Positions 57,226 through 64,000 of a DNA stretch of 64,000 nt are shown here, in pieces. The number at the start of each line of letters is the position of its first letter. The first letter of the stretch is position 1. The notes beneath the pieces were generated by a model, which was not told the origin of the DNA, searched no databases, and worked only from the letters and a program-made list of their open reading frames with translations. The position numbers and the translations under genes were made by a program. Source of the DNA: Lysinibacillus sp. B2A1 (GTDB lineage: Bacteria > Bacillota > Bacilli > Bacillales_A > Planococcaceae); the NCBI GenBank assembly GCA_002973635.1, contig CP027224.1, positions 2,180,501-2,244,500 of the forward strand, in the 5' to 3' direction.

Positions 57226-57675
57226 CTAAATTTTTTCCTGTGCCTTCGAGATAATAGCGTGTAGTTTCGTCATTATTTCTTTTAGTTGTAGTAAATCCTC
57301 TTTTGGGAGCTGTGAATAGTATTTATTGATAATGGCAAGCTCGATTTCTTCCTGCTTCTGAAAATAATCATGCCCCCTCGTGTCTAACTCGATAATAATT
57401 TCTCTACGATCCTTTTTACTTATGGTTCTTATAATAAAGCTTTCCTGCTCTAGTCTGCCGATTAATTGACTAACAGCACTAGCAGATGTCCCCATCAGCT
57501 TTGCTAATTCAAAGGTCTGCAAGGGACCATGTGTCTGAAGAAGACTTAAAAATAGTGCTTGCTTTGTAGTTAATGTTTCGTCTAACAAGGCGGAGAACTC
57601 CTCTGTTAGCATCGCATTTGTTTCATATTCTACTTGGTTAAGCTCTCTCACAAGTTGTATAAGCTCATTGTCCAT
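57226..57675 (-). CDS. MarR family transcriptional regulator
   Basis: 149-residue winged-helix repressor: TTKQALFLSLLQTHGPLQTF, then LAKLMGTSASAVSQLIGRLE (recognition helix) and the wing with KKDRREIIIELDTRG. AGGTGG precedes the ATG. First gene of a two-gene unit with the serine hydrolase. TTAAT-TTGT-ATTAA at 57696-57709, 20 bases upstream, is a candidate autoregulatory operator. Effector unknown. Confidence 0.92.
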   Translation of the reverse strand: MDNELIQLVRELNQVEYETNAMLTEEFSALLDETLTTKQALFLSLLQTHGPLQTFELAKLMGTSASAVSQLIGRLEQESFIIRTISKKDRREIIIELDTRGHDYFQKQEEIELAIINKYYSQLPKEDLLQLKEIMTKLHAIISKAQEKI

Positions 57676-57695
57676 TTATTTCACCACCTAAATAG

Positions 57696-57709
57696 TTAAT
57701 TTGTATTAA
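57696..57709. promoter_or_regulatory. Candidate MarR operator
   Basis: The palindrome TTAAT-TTGT-ATTAA just upstream of the MarR gene fits the A/T-rich dyads bound by this family. Confidence 0.35.
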
Positions 57710-57773
57710 TTATAAATGTATGTTAATAATATGGCAAAGATCTTTAGAGTGAAATGATTGAAAAATGGAAATA

Positions 57774-57873
57774 TGCATAAAAATTCGTTATGACGCATTA
57801 TTGACACATTTTATTGTAGATTTCTAATTTTTAAAAATAAACATAAAAATTCAGTTGATTTTATATTTATGCA
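57774..57873 (+). promoter_or_regulatory. Three ARG boxes upstream of argF
   Basis: Against TGMATWWWWATKCA: TGCATAAAAATTCG (57774-57787, 13/14), AACATAAAAATTCA (57840-57853, 12/14) and TTTATATTTATGCA (57860-57873, 12/14). The last two flank or overlap the promoter elements, as expected for arginine-dependent repression by ArgR/AhrC. Confidence 0.7.
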
Positions 57874-57882
57874 TGCTATACT
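57855..57882 (+). promoter_or_regulatory. Likely argF promoter
   Basis: TTGATT, 16 bases, TATACT. The third ARG box lies in the spacer. An alternative is TTGACA-16-TCTAAT at 57801-57828. Confidence 0.5.
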
Positions 57883-57916
57883 TATTTTAACAGCAACAGA
57901 ACAAGGAGCGAAGGCT

Positions 57917-58882
57917 ATGAAATTACTTGAGGAAGTACAGTTAAAGTTAGTGTCTAGCTTAAAGGGTAAAGACCTACTAACTTTGTTAGACTATACAAGT
58001 GAAGAGGTTCAGCAGCTAGTTGAATTAGCAACACAGCTGAAAATCATTACAAAAGAAGGAAAATGTCCGAAGCTATTAGAGGGTAAAACACTTGGTATGA
58101 TCTTTGAAAAACATTCAACTCGCACTCGTATTTCATTTGAAGTAGGCATGAATCAATTGGGCGGAAAAGGTATGTTTATGCATGCGCGTGATTTGCAAAT
58201 TGGACGTGGCGAGTCAATCTATGATACGGCACATGTGCTATCAGGCTATTTAGATGGTATTATGATTCGAGCAAATTCCCATGCTATGGTGAAGGAGCTT
58301 GCCGAGCATGCAACTATACCAGTTATTAATGGATTAACAGATATTTATCACCCATGTCAGGCATTAGCGGATTTAGAAACAATCGCTGAAAATAAAGGTG
58401 AACTAAAAGGACTTAAAATTGCATATGTTGGAGATGGCAACAACGTGGCGCACTCATTAGTAGTCGCTTCTGCACATGTAGGAATGAACGTGGCAGTGGC
58501 AACGCCAGTTGGCTATGAATGTGATACAGAGGTTATCGCAAAGGCACAAGCTATCGCAATGGCAAATGGCAGTACAATTACCATCACGAATGATCCAGTA
58601 GAAGCGGTATTAAACGCGGACGTAGTGTATGCAGATGTTTGGACATCCATGGGACAAGAAGAAGAAGCTGCAAAACGTCTTCAGGACTTTGCAGGTTATC
58701 AAATTAATGATGAACTTGTTTCCTATGCAAAGCCAAATTATATGTTCTTACACTGCTTACCTGCACATCGCGAAGAAGAAGTGGCGACATCTGTTATTGA
58801 TGGCCCTAATTCTTATATCTTTGAGCAAGCAGAAAATAGACTACACGCACAAAAAGCAGTACTCGCATCTATTTTAGCTTAA
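57917..58882 (+). CDS. argF: Ornithine carbamoyltransferase
   Basis: Makes citrulline from ornithine and carbamoyl phosphate in arginine synthesis. 321 residues. Motifs: carbamoyl-phosphate site [21 protein letters not shown], the ornithine-side region and [11 protein letters not shown] near the C-terminus. The ATG at 57917 follows AAGGAGCG; an upstream in-frame ATG at 57869 overlaps an ARG box. No other arg gene is adjacent, but the ARG boxes point to a biosynthetic rather than a deiminase-pathway enzyme. Confidence 0.95.
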   Translation: MKLLEEVQLKLVSSLKGKDLLTLLDYTSEEVQQLVELATQLKIITKEGKCPKLLEGKTLGMIFEKHSTRTRISFEVGMNQLGGKGMFMHARDLQIGRGESIYDTAHVLSGYLDGIMIRANSHAMVKELAEHATIPVINGLTDIYHPCQALADLETIAENKGELKGLKIAYVGDGNNVAHSLVVASAHVGMNVAVATPVGYECDTEVIAKAQAIAMANGSTITITNDPVEAVLNADVVYADVWTSMGQEEEAAKRLQDFAGYQINDELVSYAKPNYMFLHCLPAHREEEVATSVIDGPNSYIFEQAENRLHAQKAVLASILA

Positions 58883-58935
58883 TTTTTGACATATGCTTCT
58901 CGGGTTGAGAAGTACTATATATACAGAGTTCACGT

Positions 58936-59078
58936 TGATAACAGAGGGTGTCAATGTGAATAACATAACAGTGGTGCACAGACAGAGGGATGTAAGCCAC
59001 GCGCGATGTACGTTGTCAAGATGGATGGCCACATCGCTACATAGTAAAGTAACCTGGGAGACGCTGGGTTACTTTTTT
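58936..59078 (+). ncRNA. Candidate structured RNA or leader ending in a terminator
   Basis: Several nested pairings fit: TTGATA/TGTCAA (58936-58954), GTGG/CCAC (58971-59000), ATGTA/TACAT (58990-58994 with 59038-59042) enclosing GCGATGT/ACATCGC (59003-59009 with 59031-59037). They are followed by a terminator AAGTAACC/GGTTACTT plus T6 (59047-59078). It lies between argF and the LysR gene. I cannot match it to a known riboswitch class. A free small RNA or a lysR leader are both possible. Confidence 0.45.
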
Positions 59079-59216
59079 GTTGTGTTATTTTTGTGCGTAT
59101 ACTTGTATAATCGTAAATCAAACTAGTATATTACCTAGTTTTCCAATTTTATTTATAGAGAATAAAAGCATTTATCTATATAATAGGATAAATAAGTAAT
59201 TAGGGGAGGGCTTTAG

Positions 59217-60116
59217 GTGAATATTGATCATATTGAGGCATTTTTATATGTCGTGCATTATAAAAGTATCCATAAGGCTGCTAATGCGTTATTTTTATCC
59301 CAGCCAACTGTAACTGCTCGCATTAAATCACTAGAAAGAGAGCTAAATGTTGAATTATTTCATCGAGATGGGCGCAGTGTAATTTTATCGGATAAGGGCA
59401 AGGATTTTTTACCATTCGCGACACAAATTGTGCAAACCTTCCAGCAGGGAAAGAAGCAGTTAGAGGAAACTCAGGAGACTGACGAAGTATGCATTGGCAC
59501 GAACGGGGTGACAGCACAATATTTTTTAGCGTATGCATTACCTAAATGGAAAGAAAGCTTTCCACATTTACGCTTTCAGATTGTGACAGGATCAACAAAT
59601 ATGATATTAGAAAAGCTGCAAAGTCATCAAATCCATTTTGGGCTTATCCAATATGTCCATCGAGAAGGAATTAGCAATGAGCTATTATTAAGTAATGCAG
59701 TTAAACTCGTGATGCATCGCGAACATTCTTTTCAGCAGAATCCGCTAATTAAGGTAAGGGAATTAGCTCGGCAAAAAATGGTGTTTTTTGAATGTGGGGC
59801 CTTTGATTGGAATTATGTCCATAAGCTATTTGAGGTAGAGGGTGTCACTGCTAATATTGAAGTACGAACAGATCATTTAGAAGTAGCGAAAGAATTTATT
59901 CGGACGAAAGGATATATGAGCTTTTTACCACATCTCTGTGTAAAAAAGGAGCTTGAAAGTGGGGAATTTGTAGAGATTGATGTCAAGCACTTACTGGATA
60001 TGAATCAACATATTTTTTTAACATATAACAATAAAGATACACTGGCTACTGCCTTTTGGGAAAAGGTAGGAGAAACTGCTGAGCAATTTGAAGGCAGCTA
60101 TGAAAAAATAGATTGA
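59217..60116 (+). CDS. LysR family regulator (YtlI-like)
   Basis: 299 residues. The N-terminal winged helix MNIDHIEAFLYVVHYKSIHK, then ANALFLSQPTVTARIKSLER, is standard LysR; a co-inducer-binding domain covers about 90-290. GTG start behind GGGGAGGG. It precedes monooxygenase and glutaredoxin genes of the kind controlled by YtlI in B. subtilis, so regulation of sulfur-source use is the likely role. A LysR-type dyad lies in front of the target genes at 60162-60179. Confidence 0.88.
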   Translation: MNIDHIEAFLYVVHYKSIHKAANALFLSQPTVTARIKSLERELNVELFHRDGRSVILSDKGKDFLPFATQIVQTFQQGKKQLEETQETDEVCIGTNGVTAQYFLAYALPKWKESFPHLRFQIVTGSTNMILEKLQSHQIHFGLIQYVHREGISNELLLSNAVKLVMHREHSFQQNPLIKVRELARQKMVFFECGAFDWNYVHKLFEVEGVTANIEVRTDHLEVAKEFIRTKGYMSFLPHLCVKKELESGEFVEIDVKHLLDMNQHIFLTYNNKDTLATAFWEKVGETAEQFEGSYEKID

Positions 60117-60161
60117 TAAAATATTTTATCAAACAGTAAATTTTTTTCTATTATGTAGCCT

Positions 60162-60179
60162 ATTGCATATTGCTGCAAT
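60162..60179 (+). promoter_or_regulatory. Candidate LysR-type operator
   Basis: ATTGCA-N6-TGCAAT, an inverted repeat containing the T-N11-A pattern of LysR regulators, 124 bases before the monooxygenase gene. Confidence 0.5.
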
Positions 60180-60302
60180 GAGCTGTAATATCTTCCTCAA
60201 CCTTATTTTATTTATGGAACCATAAATGAAATATTATTTTTTCATCAAAAACATACTTAACCACTATGTTTAGTAAAAATAAAATTCGAGGAGGAAATGA
60301 AT

Positions 60303-61634
60303 ATGGTGAGACAGGACAAAGTTCGATTTGGTGCAATTATTCACGGTGTAGGTGGCAATATTTCAGGCTGGCGTCATCCAAAGGTCGCAAGTAATCAAAG
60401 TGTAAGCTTACCGTTTTATATCCAACAGGCACAAAAGGCAGAGCAAGGAAAATTTGATGTAGTGTTTATTGCTGATGGTTTGTTCATCAACGAAAAATCC
60501 ATTCCTCATTTTTTAAATCGCTTTGAGCCTCTAACGATTTTATCAGCATTAGCAGTAGCGACAAAAAACATTGGGCTAGTTGGCACCGTATCTACCTCCT
60601 ACAGTGAGCCTTTTACAGTTGCACGTCAATTTGCCTCATTGGATCATATTAGTGGAGGACGTGCTGGATGGAATGTAGTGACAACGCCATTAGAAAGCAC
60701 TGCATTGAACTACAATAAAACACTGGAACAGCATCCTAATCACGCAGAGCGCTATCAAATTGCTGAAGAATATTTGGAAGTGACAAAGGGCTTATGGGAT
60801 TCATGGGACGATGACGCTTTTATTGCGGATGTAGAACAGGATGTGTTTTTTGATCCAGATAAACTACATACCTTACACCATCAGGGACAATATTTTTCTG
60901 TACAGGGACCACTTAATATTGCGCGTTCTAAGCAAGGTCAGCCTGTTATATTTCAAGCAGGCTCGTCTGATGCAGGTATCCGCTTAGCTGCTAAGGATGC
61001 TGACGCGATTTTTACACACGGTGCATCCTTAGAAGAGGCACAGAAATTTTATCAAAGGGTAAAAACAGAGGCTGCAGCCTTTGGACGTGATTCACAGGAA
61101 ATTAAAATCTTCCCAGGGATTTCTCCAATTATTGGTGAGACACTGGAGGAGGCTGAAGCTAAATATCAGGAAATCGTTGAGCTGGTTTCGATTGAACGTG
61201 CACTTGCTTATTTAGGACGATACTTTGATCATCATGATTTTACACAGTATGATGTGGATGCTCCATTCCCAGAGCTTGGTGATATAGGAGCTAATAGCTT
61301 TAGAAGTACAACTGACTATATAAAAAAATATGCCAAACAAGAAGGACTGACATTACGACAGGTTGCTTTACGTGAGGCAACACCTAAAACAGCTTTCTTT
61401 GGAACAGCAGAGCAAGTCGCTAATCTAGTGCAGGAATGGTTTGAAAAAGAGGCTGCGGATGGCTTTATTATTGCTGTAACTGTACCTGGTGCACTTGACG
61501 ATTTTGTAGATAAGGTTGTACCGATTTTACAAGCAAGAGGGCTTTATCGTGAAGAATATGAGGCGGATACATTACGTGGTAATTTAGGTTTACCATTTAA
61601 GGAAAGCCGTTATGTCAAACATACTGTCTCTTAA
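60303..61634 (+). CDS. NtaA/SnaA/DszA-type FMNH2-dependent monooxygenase (YtnJ-like)
   Basis: Bacterial luciferase-like enzyme, 443 residues, of the nitrilotriacetate/pristinamycin/dibenzothiophene sulfone monooxygenase subfamily: [52 protein letters not shown] and [11 protein letters not shown]. In B. subtilis the related YtnJ belongs to the ytmI operon, used for sulfur from modified cysteines. The ATG at 60303 is spaced 8 bases from GAGGAGG; the ATG at 60297 is too close. Exact substrate unknown. Confidence 0.9.
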   Translation: MVRQDKVRFGAIIHGVGGNISGWRHPKVASNQSVSLPFYIQQAQKAEQGKFDVVFIADGLFINEKSIPHFLNRFEPLTILSALAVATKNIGLVGTVSTSYSEPFTVARQFASLDHISGGRAGWNVVTTPLESTALNYNKTLEQHPNHAERYQIAEEYLEVTKGLWDSWDDDAFIADVEQDVFFDPDKLHTLHHQGQYFSVQGPLNIARSKQGQPVIFQAGSSDAGIRLAAKDADAIFTHGASLEEAQKFYQRVKTEAAAFGRDSQEIKIFPGISPIIGETLEEAEAKYQEIVELVSIERALAYLGRYFDHHDFTQYDVDAPFPELGDIGANSFRSTTDYIKKYAKQEGLTLRQVALREATPKTAFFGTAEQVANLVQEWFEKEAADGFIIAVTVPGALDDFVDKVVPILQARGLYREEYEADTLRGNLGLPFKESRYVKHTVS

Positions 61635-61678
61635 AACCTAGTAAATTTATTTGAATAAAAAGATTAAGGAGGGAATGT

Positions 61679-62686
61679 ATGAGCTATTCATTAGGCATAT
61701 TAGATCAAAGTCCAATTATTGAGGGTGCAACAAACGAACAGACCTTACAAAAAACAGTGGCACTTGCACAAAAAGCTGAGCAATTGGGCTACTCACGCTT
61801 TTGGGTATCAGAGCACCATAATACAGATTCATTAGCAGGAACATCTCCTGAGGTTTTAGTATCTTATTTACTAGCTAAAACAAAATCAATCAACATTGGA
61901 TCGGGTGGGGTTATGCTACAGCATTATAGCCCCTATAAAGTAGCAGAAAATTTCCATGTTTTAGCATCCTTGGAGCCAGGGCGAGTAGATTTGGGTATTG
62001 GGAAAGCACCTGGAGGCTTACCTCTTTCTACAAAGGCCCTCCAATATGGCACGCTCAATAATGGAGAGGATTTTGAAGAAAGATTAATATTTTTACAGCA
62101 ATTAATTGAGCAATCAATACCAGAAGAGCATGAATTACATGGCATAGAAGCAACACCGATTCCGAAGACAAAGCCAGCATTATTTTTACTCGGTGCTAGC
62201 CCAGAAAGTGCTGCTCTTGCAGGTAAACTAGGAATTGCATTCGTCTTTGCTCGTTTTATTAATAGTGACAAAAACATTTTGGCACAAGCGGCTACAACCT
62301 ATCGCAGTCACCATCCAAACGGACATTTTGCGATTTCCATTGCCGCACTTGCTGCTCCAACCAACGAGGAAGCGAAAGAGCTAGTTGGTGATCAAAAAAT
62401 TACAAAGGTGCATTTAGCAAGTGGCAGAAGCCTGACACTACAATCAGTAGAGCTAGCAGAGAAATTTGGTCAGGAATCTGGAGAGGAATATACGGTTGAG
62501 CAGTATGAGGCCGATATTTTATATGGTACATCAGAAGAAATTAAAGCCATTTTAGATAACTACCATGTGCAATACCAAATCGACGAATTTATTTTGCATA
62601 CGCCAGTCTTAAAGCATTTTGAGCGTGAGCGATCTTTTGAGTTATTGAGTCCAGTACTTTTACAGCAAAAAGAAGCGGTAAGCTAA
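61679..62686 (+). CDS. Luciferase-like (LLM) oxidoreductase, YtmO-like
   Basis: 335 residues, single-component-like LLM flavin enzyme (MsnO8-type): SLGILDQSPIIEGATNEQTL, RFWVSEHHNTDSLAGTSPEV, GSGGVMLQHYSPYKVAE and VDLGIGKAPGG are characteristic. It lies 44 bases after the monooxygenase and 13 before the glutaredoxin gene, repeating the ytmO/ytnI/ytnJ association with a changed order. Likely works on the same organosulfur substrate class. AAGGAGGGAAT precedes the ATG. Confidence 0.9.
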   Translation: MSYSLGILDQSPIIEGATNEQTLQKTVALAQKAEQLGYSRFWVSEHHNTDSLAGTSPEVLVSYLLAKTKSINIGSGGVMLQHYSPYKVAENFHVLASLEPGRVDLGIGKAPGGLPLSTKALQYGTLNNGEDFEERLIFLQQLIEQSIPEEHELHGIEATPIPKTKPALFLLGASPESAALAGKLGIAFVFARFINSDKNILAQAATTYRSHHPNGHFAISIAALAAPTNEEAKELVGDQKITKVHLASGRSLTLQSVELAEKFGQESGEEYTVEQYEADILYGTSEEIKAILDNYHVQYQIDEFILHTPVLKHFERERSFELLSPVLLQQKEAVS

Positions 62687-62699
62687 GGAGGAAAACATC

Positions 62700-62975
62700 A
62701 TGACAAAAAATAGAGATGTAATAGTTTGGTCGAAGCAGGGCTGTAGTTACTGTAATGAGGTAAAAACGTATTTACAAGAGGTGGGTATACCTTACAAAAC
62801 AGTGGATGTAACACATAATGATGCCTTCCGTGATATTCTCGATACAAAATATGGAATTCGCTATGTACCTGTTGTAGAAATTGGTTCAAGTGAAGATGGT
62901 ATCTATCAAGCAGTTACAGAACTTGGTCTTGAGCATTTAAAGGCTGCACTAGCAGGAGAAAAAATACAGTCATAG
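62700..62975 (+). CDS. Glutaredoxin-like protein (YtnI-like)
   Basis: 91-residue thioredoxin-fold protein with active-site CSYC (Cys15, Cys18) in WSKQGCSYCNEVKTYL and the cis-Pro region RYVPVVEIG. In the ytmI operon of B. subtilis the small glutaredoxin YtnI accompanies the monooxygenases. A role in reducing a disulfide or thiol intermediate is inferred. AAGGAGG precedes the ATG. The ABC transporter genes ytmJ-N, present in B. subtilis, are not found here. Confidence 0.9.
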   Translation: MTKNRDVIVWSKQGCSYCNEVKTYLQEVGIPYKTVDVTHNDAFRDILDTKYGIRYVPVVEIGSSEDGIYQAVTELGLEHLKAALAGEKIQS

Positions 62976-63088
62976 GACGCAGATATAATTTTAATCATGG
63001 TTAAGTAGCACTATTTGAACTAATGAGCGCCCTTTTTTCAGTTTTTTCAATCAATTATTTTTTAACCCACTGATATCGTTTGACAATT
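62976..63088. other. 3' flank of the monooxygenase operon
   Basis: No gene and no strong terminator. The hairpin-forming 31-bp repeat just downstream may originally have been the operon's terminator. Confidence 0.3.
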
Positions 63089-63119
63089 ACCTGCAACTGT
63101 TGTTCTAACAGTTGCAAGT
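63089..63119 (+). repeat. 31-bp direct repeat, left flank of the 63-kb element
   Basis: A hairpin-forming sequence: GCAACTGTT-GTTCT-AACAGTTGC with 12 of 13 stem pairs. It is repeated exactly at 63916-63946. Confidence 0.88.
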
Positions 63120-63915
63120 CATGTTGTTGAAATACTATTATGTCAATGAAATCAAGGTGACAAATTAAAAAGTATAGCCCTTTTTCAAAACGAGGGGTTG
63201 ATCTCCGTTCCGACTGAGTGCTTTCCTGGGGGCGTCCGATGAGCCGCTTGGGGCAACAGGAGGTTGGTCACGAAGGCGTTATCACAGGACGTGATGCTTT
63301 TAGCCTTCGTTCCCTAATATGCTCGCTCCAGGGTCTCATCTGTGACGCTGTGATCCCCGAGGAGTCACTCAGTCTACACTCCAATCAACCTTTACTCATA
63401 GTATTTTCTTCTGGCAATTCACACAAATATATTGTGATAAATTTGAAGTCTTAGCCATCACTATATTGTGCAAAAATGGAGCTTTGATAACATTTTTCTA
63501 TGCGAAAACAGAGGAGTACTTTATGTAAAGTTACAAAGTAGTTTTACACATAAAACGTAGGTTAACAGCTGTAGAATTGTACCAATATTCTATCCATTTA
63601 ATGATGGTGAGTAACATGCTTTTACTTTACTTTTTGAGGGAAGAAAATATTTAAAGTTCTACACTATTGCTGATTGGAGTGCAAGGCTACTCGACTCCCG
63701 TGGGATAGCGAGACAGACGAGAAACTGAGGCCAACACGATGTTGGTCACGAAGGCGTTGTCACAGGACGTGACGCACTTAGCCTTCGTTCCTCCAGCGCA
63801 GGAAGCGGCTCGTCGCTCACCCACAGGAAAGCGAGTAGCCTGGAACGGAAATTACCTTTATTTTGACTAAATATTCACAAAGAGTCCCTTGACTATTTAG
63901 TTTTTCAACACTATG
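63120..63915. mobile_element. 796-bp non-coding element, copy 2, inverted relative to copy 1
   Basis: The reverse complement of 30875-31715 with scattered substitutions, several small indels and without the 36-bp insertion of copy 1. Ends CATGTTGTTGAAATACTA and (complement) CATAGTGTTGAAAAACTA are the same terminal repeats. It is bounded by exact 31-bp direct repeats different from those of copy 1, so each copy duplicated its own target. No transposase. The 78-codon frame at 63218-63454 lies within the hairpin cassette and is not conserved in frame between copies. Confidence 0.85.
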
Positions 63916-63946
63916 ACCTGCAACTGTTGTTCTAACAGTTGCAAGT
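63916..63946 (+). repeat. 31-bp direct repeat, right flank of the 63-kb element
   Basis: Identical to 63089-63119 over 31 bases. Confidence 0.88.
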
Positions 63947-64000
63947 TTACTTATTGCAGTAATTGAAGGTATTACACTTTGCTGGGTTCATCACAGGCTG
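63947..64000. other. Window end, unassigned
   Basis: 54 bases that are too short to assign. On the minus strand a frame enters from outside and stops at about 63948, which could be the end of a gene beyond the window. Confidence 0.2.

Noticed and set aside
58893..59126. 77-codon frame after argF
   Set aside because: Coincides with the paired segments and terminator of the structured RNA candidate; composition is not protein-like.
63218..63454. 78-codon plus-strand open frame within the 63-kb element
   Set aside because: Same repeat sequence as above; no ribosome site and frame not maintained between copies.
63089..63946. Repeated 31-bp units read as a CRISPR-like array
   Set aside because: Only two units about 800 bases apart with a mobile-type element between; no spacers and no cas genes.

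Overview
The window looks like a chromosomal segment of a low-GC Gram-positive endospore former, most probably a Lysinibacillus or close Planococcaceae relative. Reasons: A/T-rich codon use, strong AGGAGG-type ribosome binding sites with frequent TTG/GTG starts, a Bacillus-like ytxK/ytkL/ytoI/ytpI/nrnA/dnaE/accDA/pfkA/pyk/citZ/icd/mdh/phoPR/polA/mutM/coaE/gapB/nrdR/dnaB/dnaI/thrS/infC/rpmI/rplT/ysdA/ysdB/ysdC gene order, and a large surface protein with three S-layer homology domains.

Layout. 1-9 kb: RDD protein end, tpx, ytxK, a universal stress protein, ald, an M24 peptidase, ytkL, ytoI, ytpI, nrnA. 9-18 kb: dnaE, then a FadR-like regulator with its own palindromic operator, accD-accA (accD has an apparent frameshift near its start), pfkA-pyk. 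18-24 kb: fxsA, ytvI, and TCA genes citZ-icd-mdh. 24-30 kb: a MaoC-like protein, phoP-phoR, an LrgA/LrgB-like pair and hflK-hflC. 30.2-32.4 kb: a truncated CPBP-like gene, an 841-bp non-coding mobile-type element and gene relics. 32.4-35.3 kb: SLH surface protein. 35.5-48.2 kb: polA-mutM-coaE, gapB, nrdR-dnaB-dnaI, a T-box leader with thrS, and the infC-rpmI-rplT operon behind an L20-type leader. 48.4-50.9 kb: ysdA, ysdB, a dimeric dUTPase and ysdC. 50.9-57.7 kb: an accessory stretch, mostly on the minus strand, of small membrane proteins, a DUF4177 protein, relics, a pentapeptide-repeat protein, a DinB protein, a DUF3231 protein, a serine hydrolase and a MarR regulator. 57.8-63 kb: argF with ARG boxes, a structured intergenic RNA candidate, and a LysR regulator with two flavin-dependent monooxygenases and a glutaredoxin (ytlI/ytnJ/ytmO/ytnI type, sulfur-compound use). 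63-64 kb: a second, inverted copy of the 31-kb element.

Regulation readable in the sequence includes three sigma-W-type promoters (fxsA, hflKC, ysdB), a CcpN-type box at gapB, cre-like sites, ARG boxes, a T-box and an L20-type leader. Probable non-AUG starts are ATT for infC and ATC for dnaI and the DUF4177 gene.

The least conventional content is a family of non-coding repeats. Two ~800-bp elements (30875-31715 and 63120-63915, inverted to each other) have 18-bp imperfect terminal repeats and are each flanked by a different 31-bp direct repeat that is itself a hairpin. Inside them, and in one of two shorter repeats (44 kb; absent from the 22-kb copy), lies a ~65-nt three-helix module. Its stems differ in sequence between copies but keep their base pairing, which points to a maintained nucleic-acid structure.
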